A stretch of 45,487 nucleotides of DNA from Lachnospiraceae bacterium (GTDB lineage Bacteria > Bacillota > Clostridia > Lachnospirales > Lachnospiraceae): contig JAFZRZ010000014.1 in assembly GCA_017619635.1 (NCBI GenBank), positions 1 through 45,487 of the forward strand. Direction: 5' to 3'. Under the pieces are notes generated by a model. The model saw nothing but the letters and a program-made list of their open reading frames with translations. It searched no databases and was not told the DNA's origin. The position numbers and the translations under genes are program-made. Shown here piece after piece: positions 16,294 to 25,431 of the stretch (within the stretch, counting starts at the first letter, position 1; every line of letters starts with the position of its first letter).

Positions 16294-18657
16294 ATGGCAA
16301 CAGTTGATTGGATCATCGTAGTAGATGATGATATAGCGAATCTGCAAATGGCAGGTCGTATACTGAGTAAGAATAACAAGAGAGTGACTGCTCTAAAGTC
16401 TGGGCAGGCACTGCTTGACTATACAAAAGAGAATCGTCCGGATCTTATACTTCTTGATATAAAGATGCCGGTCATGGATGGTTTTGAGACGCTAAAAAAA
16501 CTGCGCGCTCAGGAACAGGAACTTGGTCAGGAACAGATACCTGTTATGTTCCTTACCGCAGATGAGGATACTGCGACAGAGAGCAGAGGCTTTGAGGTCG
16601 GGGTTTCTGACTTTTTAAGAAAGCCTTTTGATCCGGATGTGCTCATACGAAGGATAAACAACATAGTTTCTAAAAATGAGACCATGCAAAACCTCATAGA
16701 AGAGGCAACAATTGACAAACTGACAGGTTTTCTGAATAAAGCCGCAGTCGGAAAAAAGATGCCTGATGCATGTAAAAGACTTACCGGATGTCTTATGATT
16801 TTGGACCTTGATTCTTTCAAGCTGGTCAATGATATATACGGTCATGATATGGGAGATAAGGTACTTCAGAGCATATCACGTATCATAAGTGAGAACATGC
16901 CGGAAGGCAGTGTGCTTGGACGTATCGGAGGAGATGAGTTCATAGCATTCGGCAACGGAGTGACACAGGAAGAGACAGTTGCAGATATATGTAAGAAACT
17001 TAATGAGAATATATTTTCTGATGCAAAGAAACTCATGGGAGAAGAGATGGATATACCGCTTGGAGTATCCATTGGTGCCGTTTTTGTCCCGGAATTTGGC
17101 AGAGAATATGAGACACTGTTCATAAATGCCGATAAAGCTTTATACAGTGCAAAGAACAGCGGAAAGCATGGATATGTCCTTCATTCTACAGATGTTTATC
17201 TTGATGATATCGGCTCTGAGAAAGAGATGGATATCAGTACCATCAGTAAGCTGATGGAAGAGAGAAATATCGCTGATGCCGCATATAAACTCGATAAGGA
17301 ATCTTTCGCATATGTATACCAGTATGTGACAAGATACATAATCAGAAACAACAAGAGTGCGTGCAAGGTTCTGTTTACGTTATCACCTTCAGATGGAGTA
17401 AGTGATGAGGAATTCGTTAAGAATGCCGATCTTTTCGGTGACTATGTAATGAATGAACTCAGAAAATCGGATTTTTTGATGAGATACAGACAGAATCAGT
17501 ATTTTGTTTTCTTAACGGATATCTTAGAGGATTATATCGAAAATGTTATAGGAAATATAGTAAGCAAATGGCATGAGAATCACGAAAATGTCCTTTCGAT
17601 AGCTGTTGAAGCCGAGCATGTCGGAAAAGAAAGCTTAAAGAAGAAAAATGATATCCCATGGGTCATCATCGTGGATGATGATGTTTCAAACCTGAAGATT
17701 GCAGGACACGTGCTCAGTAAGAACGGAATGCGTGTTACGGCCCTGAAGTCAGGTCAGGCTCTTCTTGATTATATAACTGATGAAAGACCGGATCTGATAC
17801 TACTCGATATCAAGATGCCTGTAATGGATGGATTTGAGACGCTTGAAAAGCTCCATACAATGGAAGGAGATCTTGCGGATATACCTGTTATCTTCCTTAC
17901 AGCAGATGAGAGTGAGGAATCAGAGAGCAGAGGACTGGCACTTGGTGCGGTCGACTTTATAAAGAAACCTTTTGTTCCTGAAGTACTGGCCATGAGAGTT
18001 AGCCATATGGTTGAACTGGTGGCACTTCAGAAAGATCTGAGTCATGAGGTAGCCAAGAAGACCAAGGAAAACGAGAACCTGTTTATACATGTCGTTGAAT
18101 CGCTGGCTGAGGCTATCGATGCAAAGGATACATATACAAACGGTCATTCAACGAGAGTAGCTCATTATTCGAAGATGATAGCACAAAGAGCAGGTTACAG
18201 CGAAAAGCAGGCTGATGATATTTATATCATGGGACTTTTACACGATGTAGGTAAGATAGGTATTCCTGATGAGGTCATAAACAAGCCGGGGAAACTTACT
18301 GAAGAAGAGTTTGAGACCATAAAAACGCATCCTGTTGTTGGAGCAAAGATCCTTGAGAACATTACGGAAATGCCAAAACTTGCCGTAGGAGCAAAATATC
18401 ACCATGAAAGATTTGGCGGCGGAGGTTATCCGGACGGGCTGCTCGGTGAGAACATTCCCGAAGAAGCAAGGATCATTGCACTGGCAGATGCGTATGATGC
18501 AATGTCGAGTAGAAGAAGCTATCGTGACATACTGCCTCAGGAAGCAGTAAGGGAACAGATAGAAAGCGGAAAGGGAAAACAGTTTGATCCCGTATTTGCC
18601 GACATTGTTATTGACATGATAGATGAAGACACAAATTACAATATGAAGGAGATGTGA
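16294..18657 (+). CDS. REC-GGDEF-GGDEF(degenerate)-REC-HD-GYP cyclic-di-GMP turnover protein
   Basis: A 787-residue soluble protein with both synthesis and breakdown modules for c-di-GMP. Residues 5-125 are a receiver (DDD at 11-13, phospho-acceptor Asp55, Lys110). Residues about 138-300 are a diguanylate cyclase with intact GGDEF (212-216) and no RxxD inhibitory site. Residues about 325-440 look like a second, degenerate GGDEF domain: LRKSDFLMRYRQNQYFVF aligns with the usual SD-RYGGDEF strand but has lost the signature. Residues 455-575 are a second receiver (Asp505), almost a copy of the first. Residues about 595-775 are an HD-GYP phosphodiesterase (HD at 650-651, HHERFGGGGYPDGL from 703). 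RBS AAGGAG precedes ATG 16294. It stops one base before the next kinase gene, so the two receivers are likely outputs of the downstream kinases. Net activity (make or break) cannot be read from sequence. Confidence 0.9.
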   Translation: MATVDWIIVVDDDIANLQMAGRILSKNNKRVTALKSGQALLDYTKENRPDLILLDIKMPVMDGFETLKKLRAQEQELGQEQIPVMFLTADEDTATESRGFEVGVSDFLRKPFDPDVLIRRINNIVSKNETMQNLIEEATIDKLTGFLNKAAVGKKMPDACKRLTGCLMILDLDSFKLVNDIYGHDMGDKVLQSISRIISENMPEGSVLGRIGGDEFIAFGNGVTQEETVADICKKLNENIFSDAKKLMGEEMDIPLGVSIGAVFVPEFGREYETLFINADKALYSAKNSGKHGYVLHSTDVYLDDIGSEKEMDISTISKLMEERNIADAAYKLDKESFAYVYQYVTRYIIRNNKSACKVLFTLSPSDGVSDEEFVKNADLFGDYVMNELRKSDFLMRYRQNQYFVFLTDILEDYIENVIGNIVSKWHENHENVLSIAVEAEHVGKESLKKKNDIPWVIIVDDDVSNLKIAGHVLSKNGMRVTALKSGQALLDYITDERPDLILLDIKMPVMDGFETLEKLHTMEGDLADIPVIFLTADESEESESRGLALGAVDFIKKPFVPEVLAMRVSHMVELVALQKDLSHEVAKKTKENENLFIHVVESLAEAIDAKDTYTNGHSTRVAHYSKMIAQRAGYSEKQADDIYIMGLLHDVGKIGIPDEVINKPGKLTEEEFETIKTHPVVGAKILENITEMPKLAVGAKYHHERFGGGGYPDGLLGENIPEEARIIALADAYDAMSSRRSYRDILPQEAVREQIESGKGKQFDPVFADIVIDMIDEDTNYNMKEM

Positions 18658-18658
18658 T

Positions 18659-21250
18659 ATGCGTCAAAGAAAAGAAAGAAATGAACTGTTTCAGGCATCA
18701 CATTTGATCATCCTGATCAGTTACACACTCTTTTCTTTAATATTACTGGGGGAGTCGGCTCTCATGGGTTGGGAGAGCTGGGCGTTTATCCTTATTCCTA
18801 TCGGCCTTATTGCCGCATGGATAACACATATTTTACAGAGCGGAACCGATATGCACAGATTATGGGTCTACTCTGTACTTATGATGTGTACTTTTTTCTT
18901 TTATGGTATTCATGAGACTAGCGTATACGATCTGGCGATCGTTATGTCTGCTGTTATCATGCTCTATACCATATCAGGTGTTAAAAATCTTATCTCACTT
19001 TGTCAGATGACTTACTATCTCACGTTGTGTTACGGATTGATAGTCATGTCTCAAAACGGTACAGTTTTTGATCCGCTCGTTATATCACGTACGATACTTC
19101 ATGTGACAATGATCACCATGATCGGATGGTTTGCAAGAATGGTCATAGACAAGTGGAACAAGGTGCTTAAAGGTTCGGATAAAGAGATAGAGGAACTTAC
19201 TGATGCAACAGACAGGCTGAATGACTTTTTGGCAAACATGTCTCATGAGATAAGGACACCCATCAATGCCGTTATAGGCCTTTCCCAGGTATGTATTGAA
19301 AAAGAGATGGACGAGGAACTGCGCTCCGATATGGAAGCAGTCAGCAAAGCGGGCGTTAAGGTATCGGAACAGATAAGTGATATCCTTGATTATTCGGAGA
19401 TAGACAGGAACAGCCTTGCGATAAATGAAGAGGAATACATGATTTCTTCAGTTTTGTGTGACCTCGTAAATAAACTCAAACCATATACAAGAGATGACAT
19501 AGAACTTGTCATTGATGTGGATCCTTCCATTCCTGCTGCGATGCAGACTGATGTATATAAGTTAAAAAAGATACTCTGGCATCTTATGATGAACGGTTTA
19601 AAGTATACCAAGGAAGGCGGAGTATATGTAAGGATATCTGCGATAAAGCAGGACTATGGTATCAACCTGCATTTAGAGGTTACCGATACCGGTATAGGAA
19701 TGAATGCTGAAGAAGTTGAGCGTATCACCGAAGGATTCTATCAGGCTGATTCTGGACGTACAAGATCATCCAGCGGACTGGGACTTGGCATGTCTGTAGT
19801 ATCCGGGTTTGTTGCTGCGCTGGGTGGCTTTTTGACAATTGAAAGCACACCGGGTGTCGGGACTACATTTCGCATGAGTATCCCGCAGAAGGTTTTGGAT
19901 CCCGTAAGTTGCATGTCGGTTGAAAACAGAGAGGATCTGTGCCTTGGTGCATTCTTGCACTTTGAGAAATTCGAGAATCCCAGTGTTAGAGAATACTACA
20001 ACTCCATGGTCAGAAATATCGTACTTGGCCTTGGCGTTCAGATGCACAGGGTTGATAATCTTGAAAACCTAAAGAAACTTGTGTCTACACTTAAACTTAC
20101 ACATCTGTTTGTCGGTCAGGAAGAGTACGAGGCAGATGTTGAATATATGGAGAGCATCGCAGGTGATATCATGGTTGAGATAATCGCCAAAAGCAGTTTT
20201 GAACTGCCAAAGGGCGCAAAGGCTCACATCATGGAAAAGCCGTTCTACTGTTTCCCTGTTGTAGGCGTGCTCAACAGCCGCCAGGGTGATAACAAGGTAA
20301 GTGAGAGACGTCTGCTACTTAGAGGAGTTGAGGCTCTCGTTGTCGATGATGAGATCATGAACCTTCCTGTTGCATGTTCTATTCTTAACCGTTATGAGAT
20401 GAACGTAAAGACTGCCATGAGCGGACCTGAAGCAATTGATCTGTGCAGGGAGAAGGAATATGACATCGTATTTATGGATCATATGATGCCCGGAATGGAC
20501 GGTATAGAGACCATGAAGCATATAAGAGCCGAGTACAAACGCGAGAACAAGGATGTTCCTATAGTTGCTCTTACTGCCAATGCTGTCAGTACTGCAAGAG
20601 AGATGTTCATGAAGGAGGGCTTTGACGGATTTGTTAGCAAGCCCATTGAGATAGTCGAACTTGAGAGAGTTCTTGTTAAGGTCCTTCCAAGAACAATGAT
20701 CGAATATGAGGATGTTTCACAACCTGAAAAAGAGGCATCCAAACCTGAAGGTAATAAAGAAGTTAAAAAAGATATCCCTGATAAGAGAACAGATATAAAA
20801 GAAGAAAAGGATAAGTATGCGTTCCTTAAGGAGTTAAATATAGATGTGGATCAGGGACTGCATTACTGTCAGGGTGATACGGATCTGTATGATTCGCTTC
20901 TTAAACAGTTTGTGGCAGAGTCTGTGACCAAGAAGGCTGGTCTTGAAGAACACTATAAAGATAAGAGCATGTATGATTACGAGATACTTGTTCATGCGCT
21001 TAAGAGTACTTCAAAGATGATCGGTGCCATGGAACTTTCTGAGGAGGCAAAGAGCATAGAATCTAAGGTTAAGGAAGGTGCAACTGATATATCTGAAGAT
21101 AGTCACAATGCGATGATGAAGCATTATTCAGATCTTATCGACAGTATCAGACAGCATATTGAAGGAGTAAAAGCACCTGAAAACAACGAAGAAACTGCGG
21201 GTGAAGACGATATAATCGAATTCGCGCCCGAGAATGGCGGTGAAGAATGA
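18659..21250 (+). CDS. Membrane hybrid histidine kinase with REC and HPt domains
   Basis: An 863-residue tripartite phosphorelay kinase. Six hydrophobic segments span residues about 12-161 with little outside the membrane, so the input is probably sensed in or near the membrane. A HisKA domain follows (NMSHEIRTP, His196), then a HATPase_c domain (N box NGLKYTKEG, DTGIGM, GLGLGMSVV). A weakly conserved segment of about 130 residues is probably a degenerate receiver-like domain. A true receiver follows (LVVDDE, Asp607 in FMDHMMPGMDG), then a Lys/Glu-rich linker and an HPt domain (HALKSTSK, His779). It is the only HPt seen in the operon, so it could relay phosphate to the receivers of all three proteins. 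The gene starts one base after the upstream stop and overlaps the next gene by 4 bases (ATGA). The stimulus is unknown. Confidence 0.9.
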   Translation: MRQRKERNELFQASHLIILISYTLFSLILLGESALMGWESWAFILIPIGLIAAWITHILQSGTDMHRLWVYSVLMMCTFFFYGIHETSVYDLAIVMSAVIMLYTISGVKNLISLCQMTYYLTLCYGLIVMSQNGTVFDPLVISRTILHVTMITMIGWFARMVIDKWNKVLKGSDKEIEELTDATDRLNDFLANMSHEIRTPINAVIGLSQVCIEKEMDEELRSDMEAVSKAGVKVSEQISDILDYSEIDRNSLAINEEEYMISSVLCDLVNKLKPYTRDDIELVIDVDPSIPAAMQTDVYKLKKILWHLMMNGLKYTKEGGVYVRISAIKQDYGINLHLEVTDTGIGMNAEEVERITEGFYQADSGRTRSSSGLGLGMSVVSGFVAALGGFLTIESTPGVGTTFRMSIPQKVLDPVSCMSVENREDLCLGAFLHFEKFENPSVREYYNSMVRNIVLGLGVQMHRVDNLENLKKLVSTLKLTHLFVGQEEYEADVEYMESIAGDIMVEIIAKSSFELPKGAKAHIMEKPFYCFPVVGVLNSRQGDNKVSERRLLLRGVEALVVDDEIMNLPVACSILNRYEMNVKTAMSGPEAIDLCREKEYDIVFMDHMMPGMDGIETMKHIRAEYKRENKDVPIVALTANAVSTAREMFMKEGFDGFVSKPIEIVELERVLVKVLPRTMIEYEDVSQPEKEASKPEGNKEVKKDIPDKRTDIKEEKDKYAFLKELNIDVDQGLHYCQGDTDLYDSLLKQFVAESVTKKAGLEEHYKDKSMYDYEILVHALKSTSKMIGAMELSEEAKSIESKVKEGATDISEDSHNAMMKHYSDLIDSIRQHIEGVKAPENNEETAGEDDIIEFAPENGGEE

Positions 21251-23925
21251 TAGAAAAGATAAAATCACCCCTTCTTGGAGGTGTAAAACAACAGGATGTT
21301 TTGTTTGTTGCTCTTTCAGCTATGACTTTGCCGGTCCTTTTCGGATATTACTTCATAGCAACCCTGATAGAACCGGATGCAGAGGGCGTTTTTGTAGATA
21401 ATGTCGTCATGATAGTCATGTTCTTTTTATGCCTGACACTGACTTTGGTAGCCGTAAAGAAGGATTGCGTCCAAAAGATCGCTCCTATCATCTCTCTTTT
21501 GATCATTGTGATGATAATACCTGAGGATGTCAGTGTGAGAGGCAGGCTTTCATATGGTGATATCACATGGTTTTTGGTCGGAGTGCTTTATATCGCTATT
21601 ATCGTTGAGGGAAAGAAGAAATATGTATTCCTGACAATAGAAGCGTTAATGGCGGCTCTGATGCACTGGATCTACTATGATATTGACGAATTGGCTGAAA
21701 TAGGATTTACCAAGCTTGATTATTTCAGTTCATATATCACGCTTGTTTTAGTATCTACCATGATCGTTACGATGGTCAGTTATGAGATAAACAAGCAAAA
21801 AGAGGCGCTTGAGAAGATCGAGACTCAGAAAGCTGAGATCGATGCGCTTTATAAATCACAGAACAGATTCTTCTCGAACATGTCGCACGAGATAAGAACA
21901 CCTATCAATACCATCATAGGATTAAATGAGATGATCTTAAGAGAGGAGATATCCGATGAGGTTGCGGAAGATGCTGAGAACATACAGGCAGCCAGCAAGC
22001 TCCTGCTCCATCTTATAAATGACATACTTGATATGTCCAAGTTCGAATCCGGTCAGATGCAGCTGACAGAGGTGGCTTATCACCCCGGTGATATGATATC
22101 AGAAGTTGTCGGCATGCTCTGGATAAGAGCCAAAGAGAAGAAACTCGATTTTCATGTGAATATTGCTCCGGATATCCCCGGTGGCCTGATGGGCGATGAT
22201 GTCAGGATCAAACAGATCCTTATAAATATGGTAGGAAATGCCATTAAGTATACAAAGGAAGGTTCTGTTACACTGTCCATCCAGTGCGGTGAGAGAAATG
22301 ACAATACCGTAAATGTGATCTATTCTGTCTCTGATACCGGAATGGGTATCAAGAAAGAGGATATGCCATATCTGTTCTCTGCATTTAAGAGAGTTGATGA
22401 AGAAGCTAACAGACATATAGAAGGTACGGGACTGGGACTTGCTATCGTTAAACAGATAGTTGATATGATGAACGGTAAGATCACCGTTAACAGTGTGTAT
22501 ACCAAAGGCAGCACATTTGTGGTAGAGATACCGCAGGTTATCGTTGACGATGTACAGATTGGTGAATTCAATCTTGAAGCAAGACACAAGGCAAAGACTA
22601 TCGAGAGATACAAGAAGAGATTTGAAGCTCCTGATGCAAAGGTCCTTGTTGTAGATGACAGTGAGTCAAATCTTTTGGTCGTATCCAAACTGTTAAGGAG
22701 TACAGGAGTTACCATCGATACAGCTTCGAGTGGTTATGAGGCTTTAAAGAAAACCCTGGATATGCATTATCATGTGATCTTTATGGATCACCTTATGCCT
22801 GAGATGGATGGTATAGAGTGTGCAAAACAGATCAAGAAGCAGACGGGTGGACGATGCAGAGAGTCTAAGATGGTCATCCTGACTGCTAATGCGGAACCCA
22901 AATATAAAGCCCTTTACGAAAAAGAAGGTTTTGATGGTTACCTGGTCAAGCCTGTCAGCGGCGATGCACTTGAGAGGCAGTTGTTCAAGATGCTTCCTTC
23001 GGATATTGTATATTCTACGGATGACGATGATACGATAGCTCAGGAGACGATGTCATGGATGCAGTCGCATCATAAGAAACGTCATGTGGTGATAGCAACT
23101 GAGAGTGTTGCGGATCTTCCTGCAGAGATGATAGAAAAATACGGTATTGCTGTCATGCCGCATATCGTCCATACAGCTGAGGGTGAGTTCAGAGACGGTC
23201 AGGAGATCGACACAAAAGGACTTTTAGCTTATATGAGCGATGAGACACATAACGTCAGTACAAGTGCCCCGTCTGTCGATCAGCATGAGGCGTTCTTTGC
23301 AGAACTTCTCTCTTATGCAAACGATATCATATATATAGTTGTTTCAAAGAAAGTAGGTAACAGCGGATACAAACCTGCTATAGATGCGGCGGCAGCATTT
23401 GAAAATGTTTCCGTCATCGATTCGGGACATCTTTCAAGCGGTCAGGGACTCATGGTACTCGAGGCCTGTCGTATGGCTGCAGAAGGAAAGAGTGCAGTTG
23501 AGATAGTGGCCCGTCTTGAACGTATGAAGAAACACGTTCATACAAGCTTTATTGTTGACAATCTTGATTTCCTTGCAAGAGCCGGACAGGTAAGCAGAAA
23601 GACGGCGGATCTTACAAAGGCATTCTTTATGAGGCCGGTCCTTGTTTTGAAAAAAGGTAAGATGGGAGTGGGAAGCGTATATTTCGGTGCGACCCAGCGT
23701 GTATGGAAAAAATATATAGATTCTGCGCTTGCACACAATAACATAGACACGAGTATACTGTTCGTTACATATGTAGGCCTTACCACCAAAGAACTTGAGA
23801 CCATAAAGAGCATGGTAGAGGAAAGAATGCATTTTGAAAATGTATATTTCCAGAAGGCGTCACCTGCCATAGCGGTTAACTGTGGAGCGGGGACCTTTGG
23901 ACTATTGTTTACCGAAAAAATCTAA
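21247..23925 (+). CDS. Membrane hybrid histidine kinase fused to a C-terminal DegV (fatty-acid-binding) domain
   Basis: An 892-residue fusion. Six membrane segments cover residues about 18-178, followed by a short coiled-coil linker, HisKA (NMSHEIRTP, His214), HATPase_c (NAIKYTKEG, DTGMGI, GTGLGLAIVKQ) and a receiver (VLVVDDSESN, Asp514 in FMDHLMPEMDG). From residue 613 (23083 onward) there is a complete DegV domain of about 280 residues: TESVADLP, the TSAPS carboxylate-binding segment, VIDSGHLSSGQGLMVLEA, FIVDNLDFLARAGQVS, RPVLVLKKGKM and a closing NCGAGTFGLLF. DegV/FakB proteins bind one fatty acid and normally work as separate subunits with FakA kinase. Here the domain may act as a lipid sensor coupled to the receiver. 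The frame is continuous with no stop or shift at the junction. It has no HPt of its own. The ATG overlaps the previous stop (ATGA). Confidence 0.9.
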   Translation: MIEKIKSPLLGGVKQQDVLFVALSAMTLPVLFGYYFIATLIEPDAEGVFVDNVVMIVMFFLCLTLTLVAVKKDCVQKIAPIISLLIIVMIIPEDVSVRGRLSYGDITWFLVGVLYIAIIVEGKKKYVFLTIEALMAALMHWIYYDIDELAEIGFTKLDYFSSYITLVLVSTMIVTMVSYEINKQKEALEKIETQKAEIDALYKSQNRFFSNMSHEIRTPINTIIGLNEMILREEISDEVAEDAENIQAASKLLLHLINDILDMSKFESGQMQLTEVAYHPGDMISEVVGMLWIRAKEKKLDFHVNIAPDIPGGLMGDDVRIKQILINMVGNAIKYTKEGSVTLSIQCGERNDNTVNVIYSVSDTGMGIKKEDMPYLFSAFKRVDEEANRHIEGTGLGLAIVKQIVDMMNGKITVNSVYTKGSTFVVEIPQVIVDDVQIGEFNLEARHKAKTIERYKKRFEAPDAKVLVVDDSESNLLVVSKLLRSTGVTIDTASSGYEALKKTLDMHYHVIFMDHLMPEMDGIECAKQIKKQTGGRCRESKMVILTANAEPKYKALYEKEGFDGYLVKPVSGDALERQLFKMLPSDIVYSTDDDDTIAQETMSWMQSHHKKRHVVIATESVADLPAEMIEKYGIAVMPHIVHTAEGEFRDGQEIDTKGLLAYMSDETHNVSTSAPSVDQHEAFFAELLSYANDIIYIVVSKKVGNSGYKPAIDAAAAFENVSVIDSGHLSSGQGLMVLEACRMAAEGKSAVEIVARLERMKKHVHTSFIVDNLDFLARAGQVSRKTADLTKAFFMRPVLVLKKGKMGVGSVYFGATQRVWKKYIDSALAHNNIDTSILFVTYVGLTTKELETIKSMVEERMHFENVYFQKASPAIAVNCGAGTFGLLFTEKI

Positions 23926-23934
23926 ATATGCCGA

Positions 23935-23963
23935 TTGACATTTTGTCATAAAAAGTATAAACT
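23935..23963 (+). promoter_or_regulatory. Promoter of purF-carA-carB
   Basis: TTGACA at 23935-23940. The -10 is either TATAAA (23956-23961, spacer 15) or TAAACT (23958-23963, spacer 17). It starts 10 bases after the DegV-kinase stop and leads straight into the conserved leader hairpin. Confidence 0.6.
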
Positions 23964-23977
23964 ACCAAATGGTGAAG

Positions 23978-24015
23978 CAAAGGCGCTTCGAGTATAACTC
24001 GAAGTGTCTTTTTTT
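23978..24015 (+). promoter_or_regulatory. CAAAGGYG leader hairpin/attenuator of purF
   Basis: CAAAGGCG (23978-23985) starts a 14-bp hairpin: 23980-23993 pairs with 23997-24010 around an ATA loop, with wobbles at two positions, then a run of seven T (24009-24015). It sits between the promoter and the purF RBS, so it should act on the purF transcript, for example as a conditional terminator. The same motif and geometry recur before glnN, amt-PII, dapL and gdhA. Confidence 0.7.
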
Positions 24016-24027
24016 GAGGATTTTTTT

Positions 24028-25410
24028 ATGTATGTAGACGATAAATTACACGAAGAATGTGGTGTGTTCGGTATATGGGGCAGCTCTGATACCGATGCGT
24101 CAAGGGTGATATATTACGGACTTACCGCACTGCAGCACAGGGGCCAGGAATCGGCAGGTATTGTTGTGTGTGACACACAGGGACCTATCGGAAATATCTG
24201 TGCACATAAAGGCATGGGGCTTGTCAATGAGGTTTTTCATAAGGAAGTCCTCGATAAACTCAGAGGAAATATCGGTATCGGTCATGTGAGATATTCAACA
24301 GCCGGGGCAAGCTGTATAGAAAATGCGCAGCCTTTTTCTTTAAATTACGCAAAGGGCACTCTGGCACTGGCTCATAACGGGAATGTTATCAATGCCACAC
24401 AGATGAAGGAAGAGCTTCAAAACGAAGGCGCTGTGTTTAACGGAACATCAGATTCTGAAGTCATCGCATACAGGATAGCCAAGGAACGTATGGTAACAGC
24501 TTCTATCGAAGAAGCCGTAACGAATGTGGCAAAAAACCTTAAAGGAGGTTATGCTCTTTTGGTGATGAGCCCTCAAAAACTGGTCGGAGTAAGAGATCCG
24601 CTTGGACTCAAACCCTTATGCATAGGAAAAGTCGGCGATTCATATATACTCGCTTCAGAGAGTGCCGCGATAACTGCGGTTGACGGAGAGCTTATCAGGG
24701 ATGTAGAACCCGGAGAAGTCGTTGTGATAACAAAAGAGGGAATAAGTACCAGTCTGCTTATAAAGTCAGAAAGAAAAGCACACTGTGTATTTGAGTATAT
24801 TTATTTTGCAAGACTCGATTCACATATTGACGGGATAAGTGTATATGATGCAAGATTAAGGGGAGGAATGGCACTTGCTGCAAGATACCCTGTTGAGGCT
24901 GACGTTGTAACGGGAGTTCCGGAATCCGGACTCACGGCGGCGGTCGGATATTCCAGTTACAGCAATATACCATTCATGCCCGCATTTTCAAAGAACAGTT
25001 ATGTTGGAAGAACCTTCATCAAACCGACACAGAGTGAGAGAGCATCAGCGGTACACATGAAACTCAGTGTTATCGAAAGCGTTGTGAGAGACAAACGTGT
25101 TGTACTCATAGACGATTCCATAGTAAGGGGAACGACTATGGCAAACCTTATAAGGATGATGAGAAAAGCGGGGGCTAAAGAAGTGCACGTTCGTATAAGC
25201 TCTCCGCCTTTTTTGTACCCTTGTTATTATGGTACGGATGTACCAGATAACAGTGAGCTCATCGCAAACGAATGCAGTGTTGATGAGATAAAAAACCGTA
25301 TAGGTGCCGATTCGTTGGCATATATGGATCTAGAGGATTTTGAACAGATGACCGGAGGCCTTCCGCTTTGCAAGGCATGTTTTGACAATGACTATCCGGT
25401 AAGTCTGTAG
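24028..25410 (+). CDS. purF: Amidophosphoribosyltransferase (glutamine PRPP amidotransferase)
   Basis: PurF makes phosphoribosylamine from PRPP and glutamine, the first step of purine synthesis. ATG 24028 is chosen over the GTG at 24004, which lies inside the leader hairpin: GAGGA is 7 bases upstream, and the product starts with a 10-residue propeptide (MYVDDKLHEE) before the catalytic Cys11 of CGVFGI, as in the Bacillus-type enzyme. LQHRGQESAG and the PRPP loop VVLIDDSIVRGTT are present. Cysteines in AHCVFEY, YPCYYG and CKAC match the four ligands of the oxygen-sensitive [4Fe-4S] cluster of the Bacillus subtilis enzyme. Length is 460 residues. It is placed with carAB rather than with other pur genes and is 21 bases from carA. 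Confidence 0.95.
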   Translation: MYVDDKLHEECGVFGIWGSSDTDASRVIYYGLTALQHRGQESAGIVVCDTQGPIGNICAHKGMGLVNEVFHKEVLDKLRGNIGIGHVRYSTAGASCIENAQPFSLNYAKGTLALAHNGNVINATQMKEELQNEGAVFNGTSDSEVIAYRIAKERMVTASIEEAVTNVAKNLKGGYALLVMSPQKLVGVRDPLGLKPLCIGKVGDSYILASESAAITAVDGELIRDVEPGEVVVITKEGISTSLLIKSERKAHCVFEYIYFARLDSHIDGISVYDARLRGGMALAARYPVEADVVTGVPESGLTAAVGYSSYSNIPFMPAFSKNSYVGRTFIKPTQSERASAVHMKLSVIESVVRDKRVVLIDDSIVRGTTMANLIRMMRKAGAKEVHVRISSPPFLYPCYYGTDVPDNSELIANECSVDEIKNRIGADSLAYMDLEDFEQMTGGLPLCKACFDNDYPVSL

Positions 25411-25431
25411 GATAATGAAAGGATCTTTGTT

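Noticed and set aside
24004..24027. Upstream GTG start for purF
   Set aside because: It lies in the right arm of the leader hairpin and would place 18 residues before the catalytic cysteine instead of the usual 10-11 residue propeptide.
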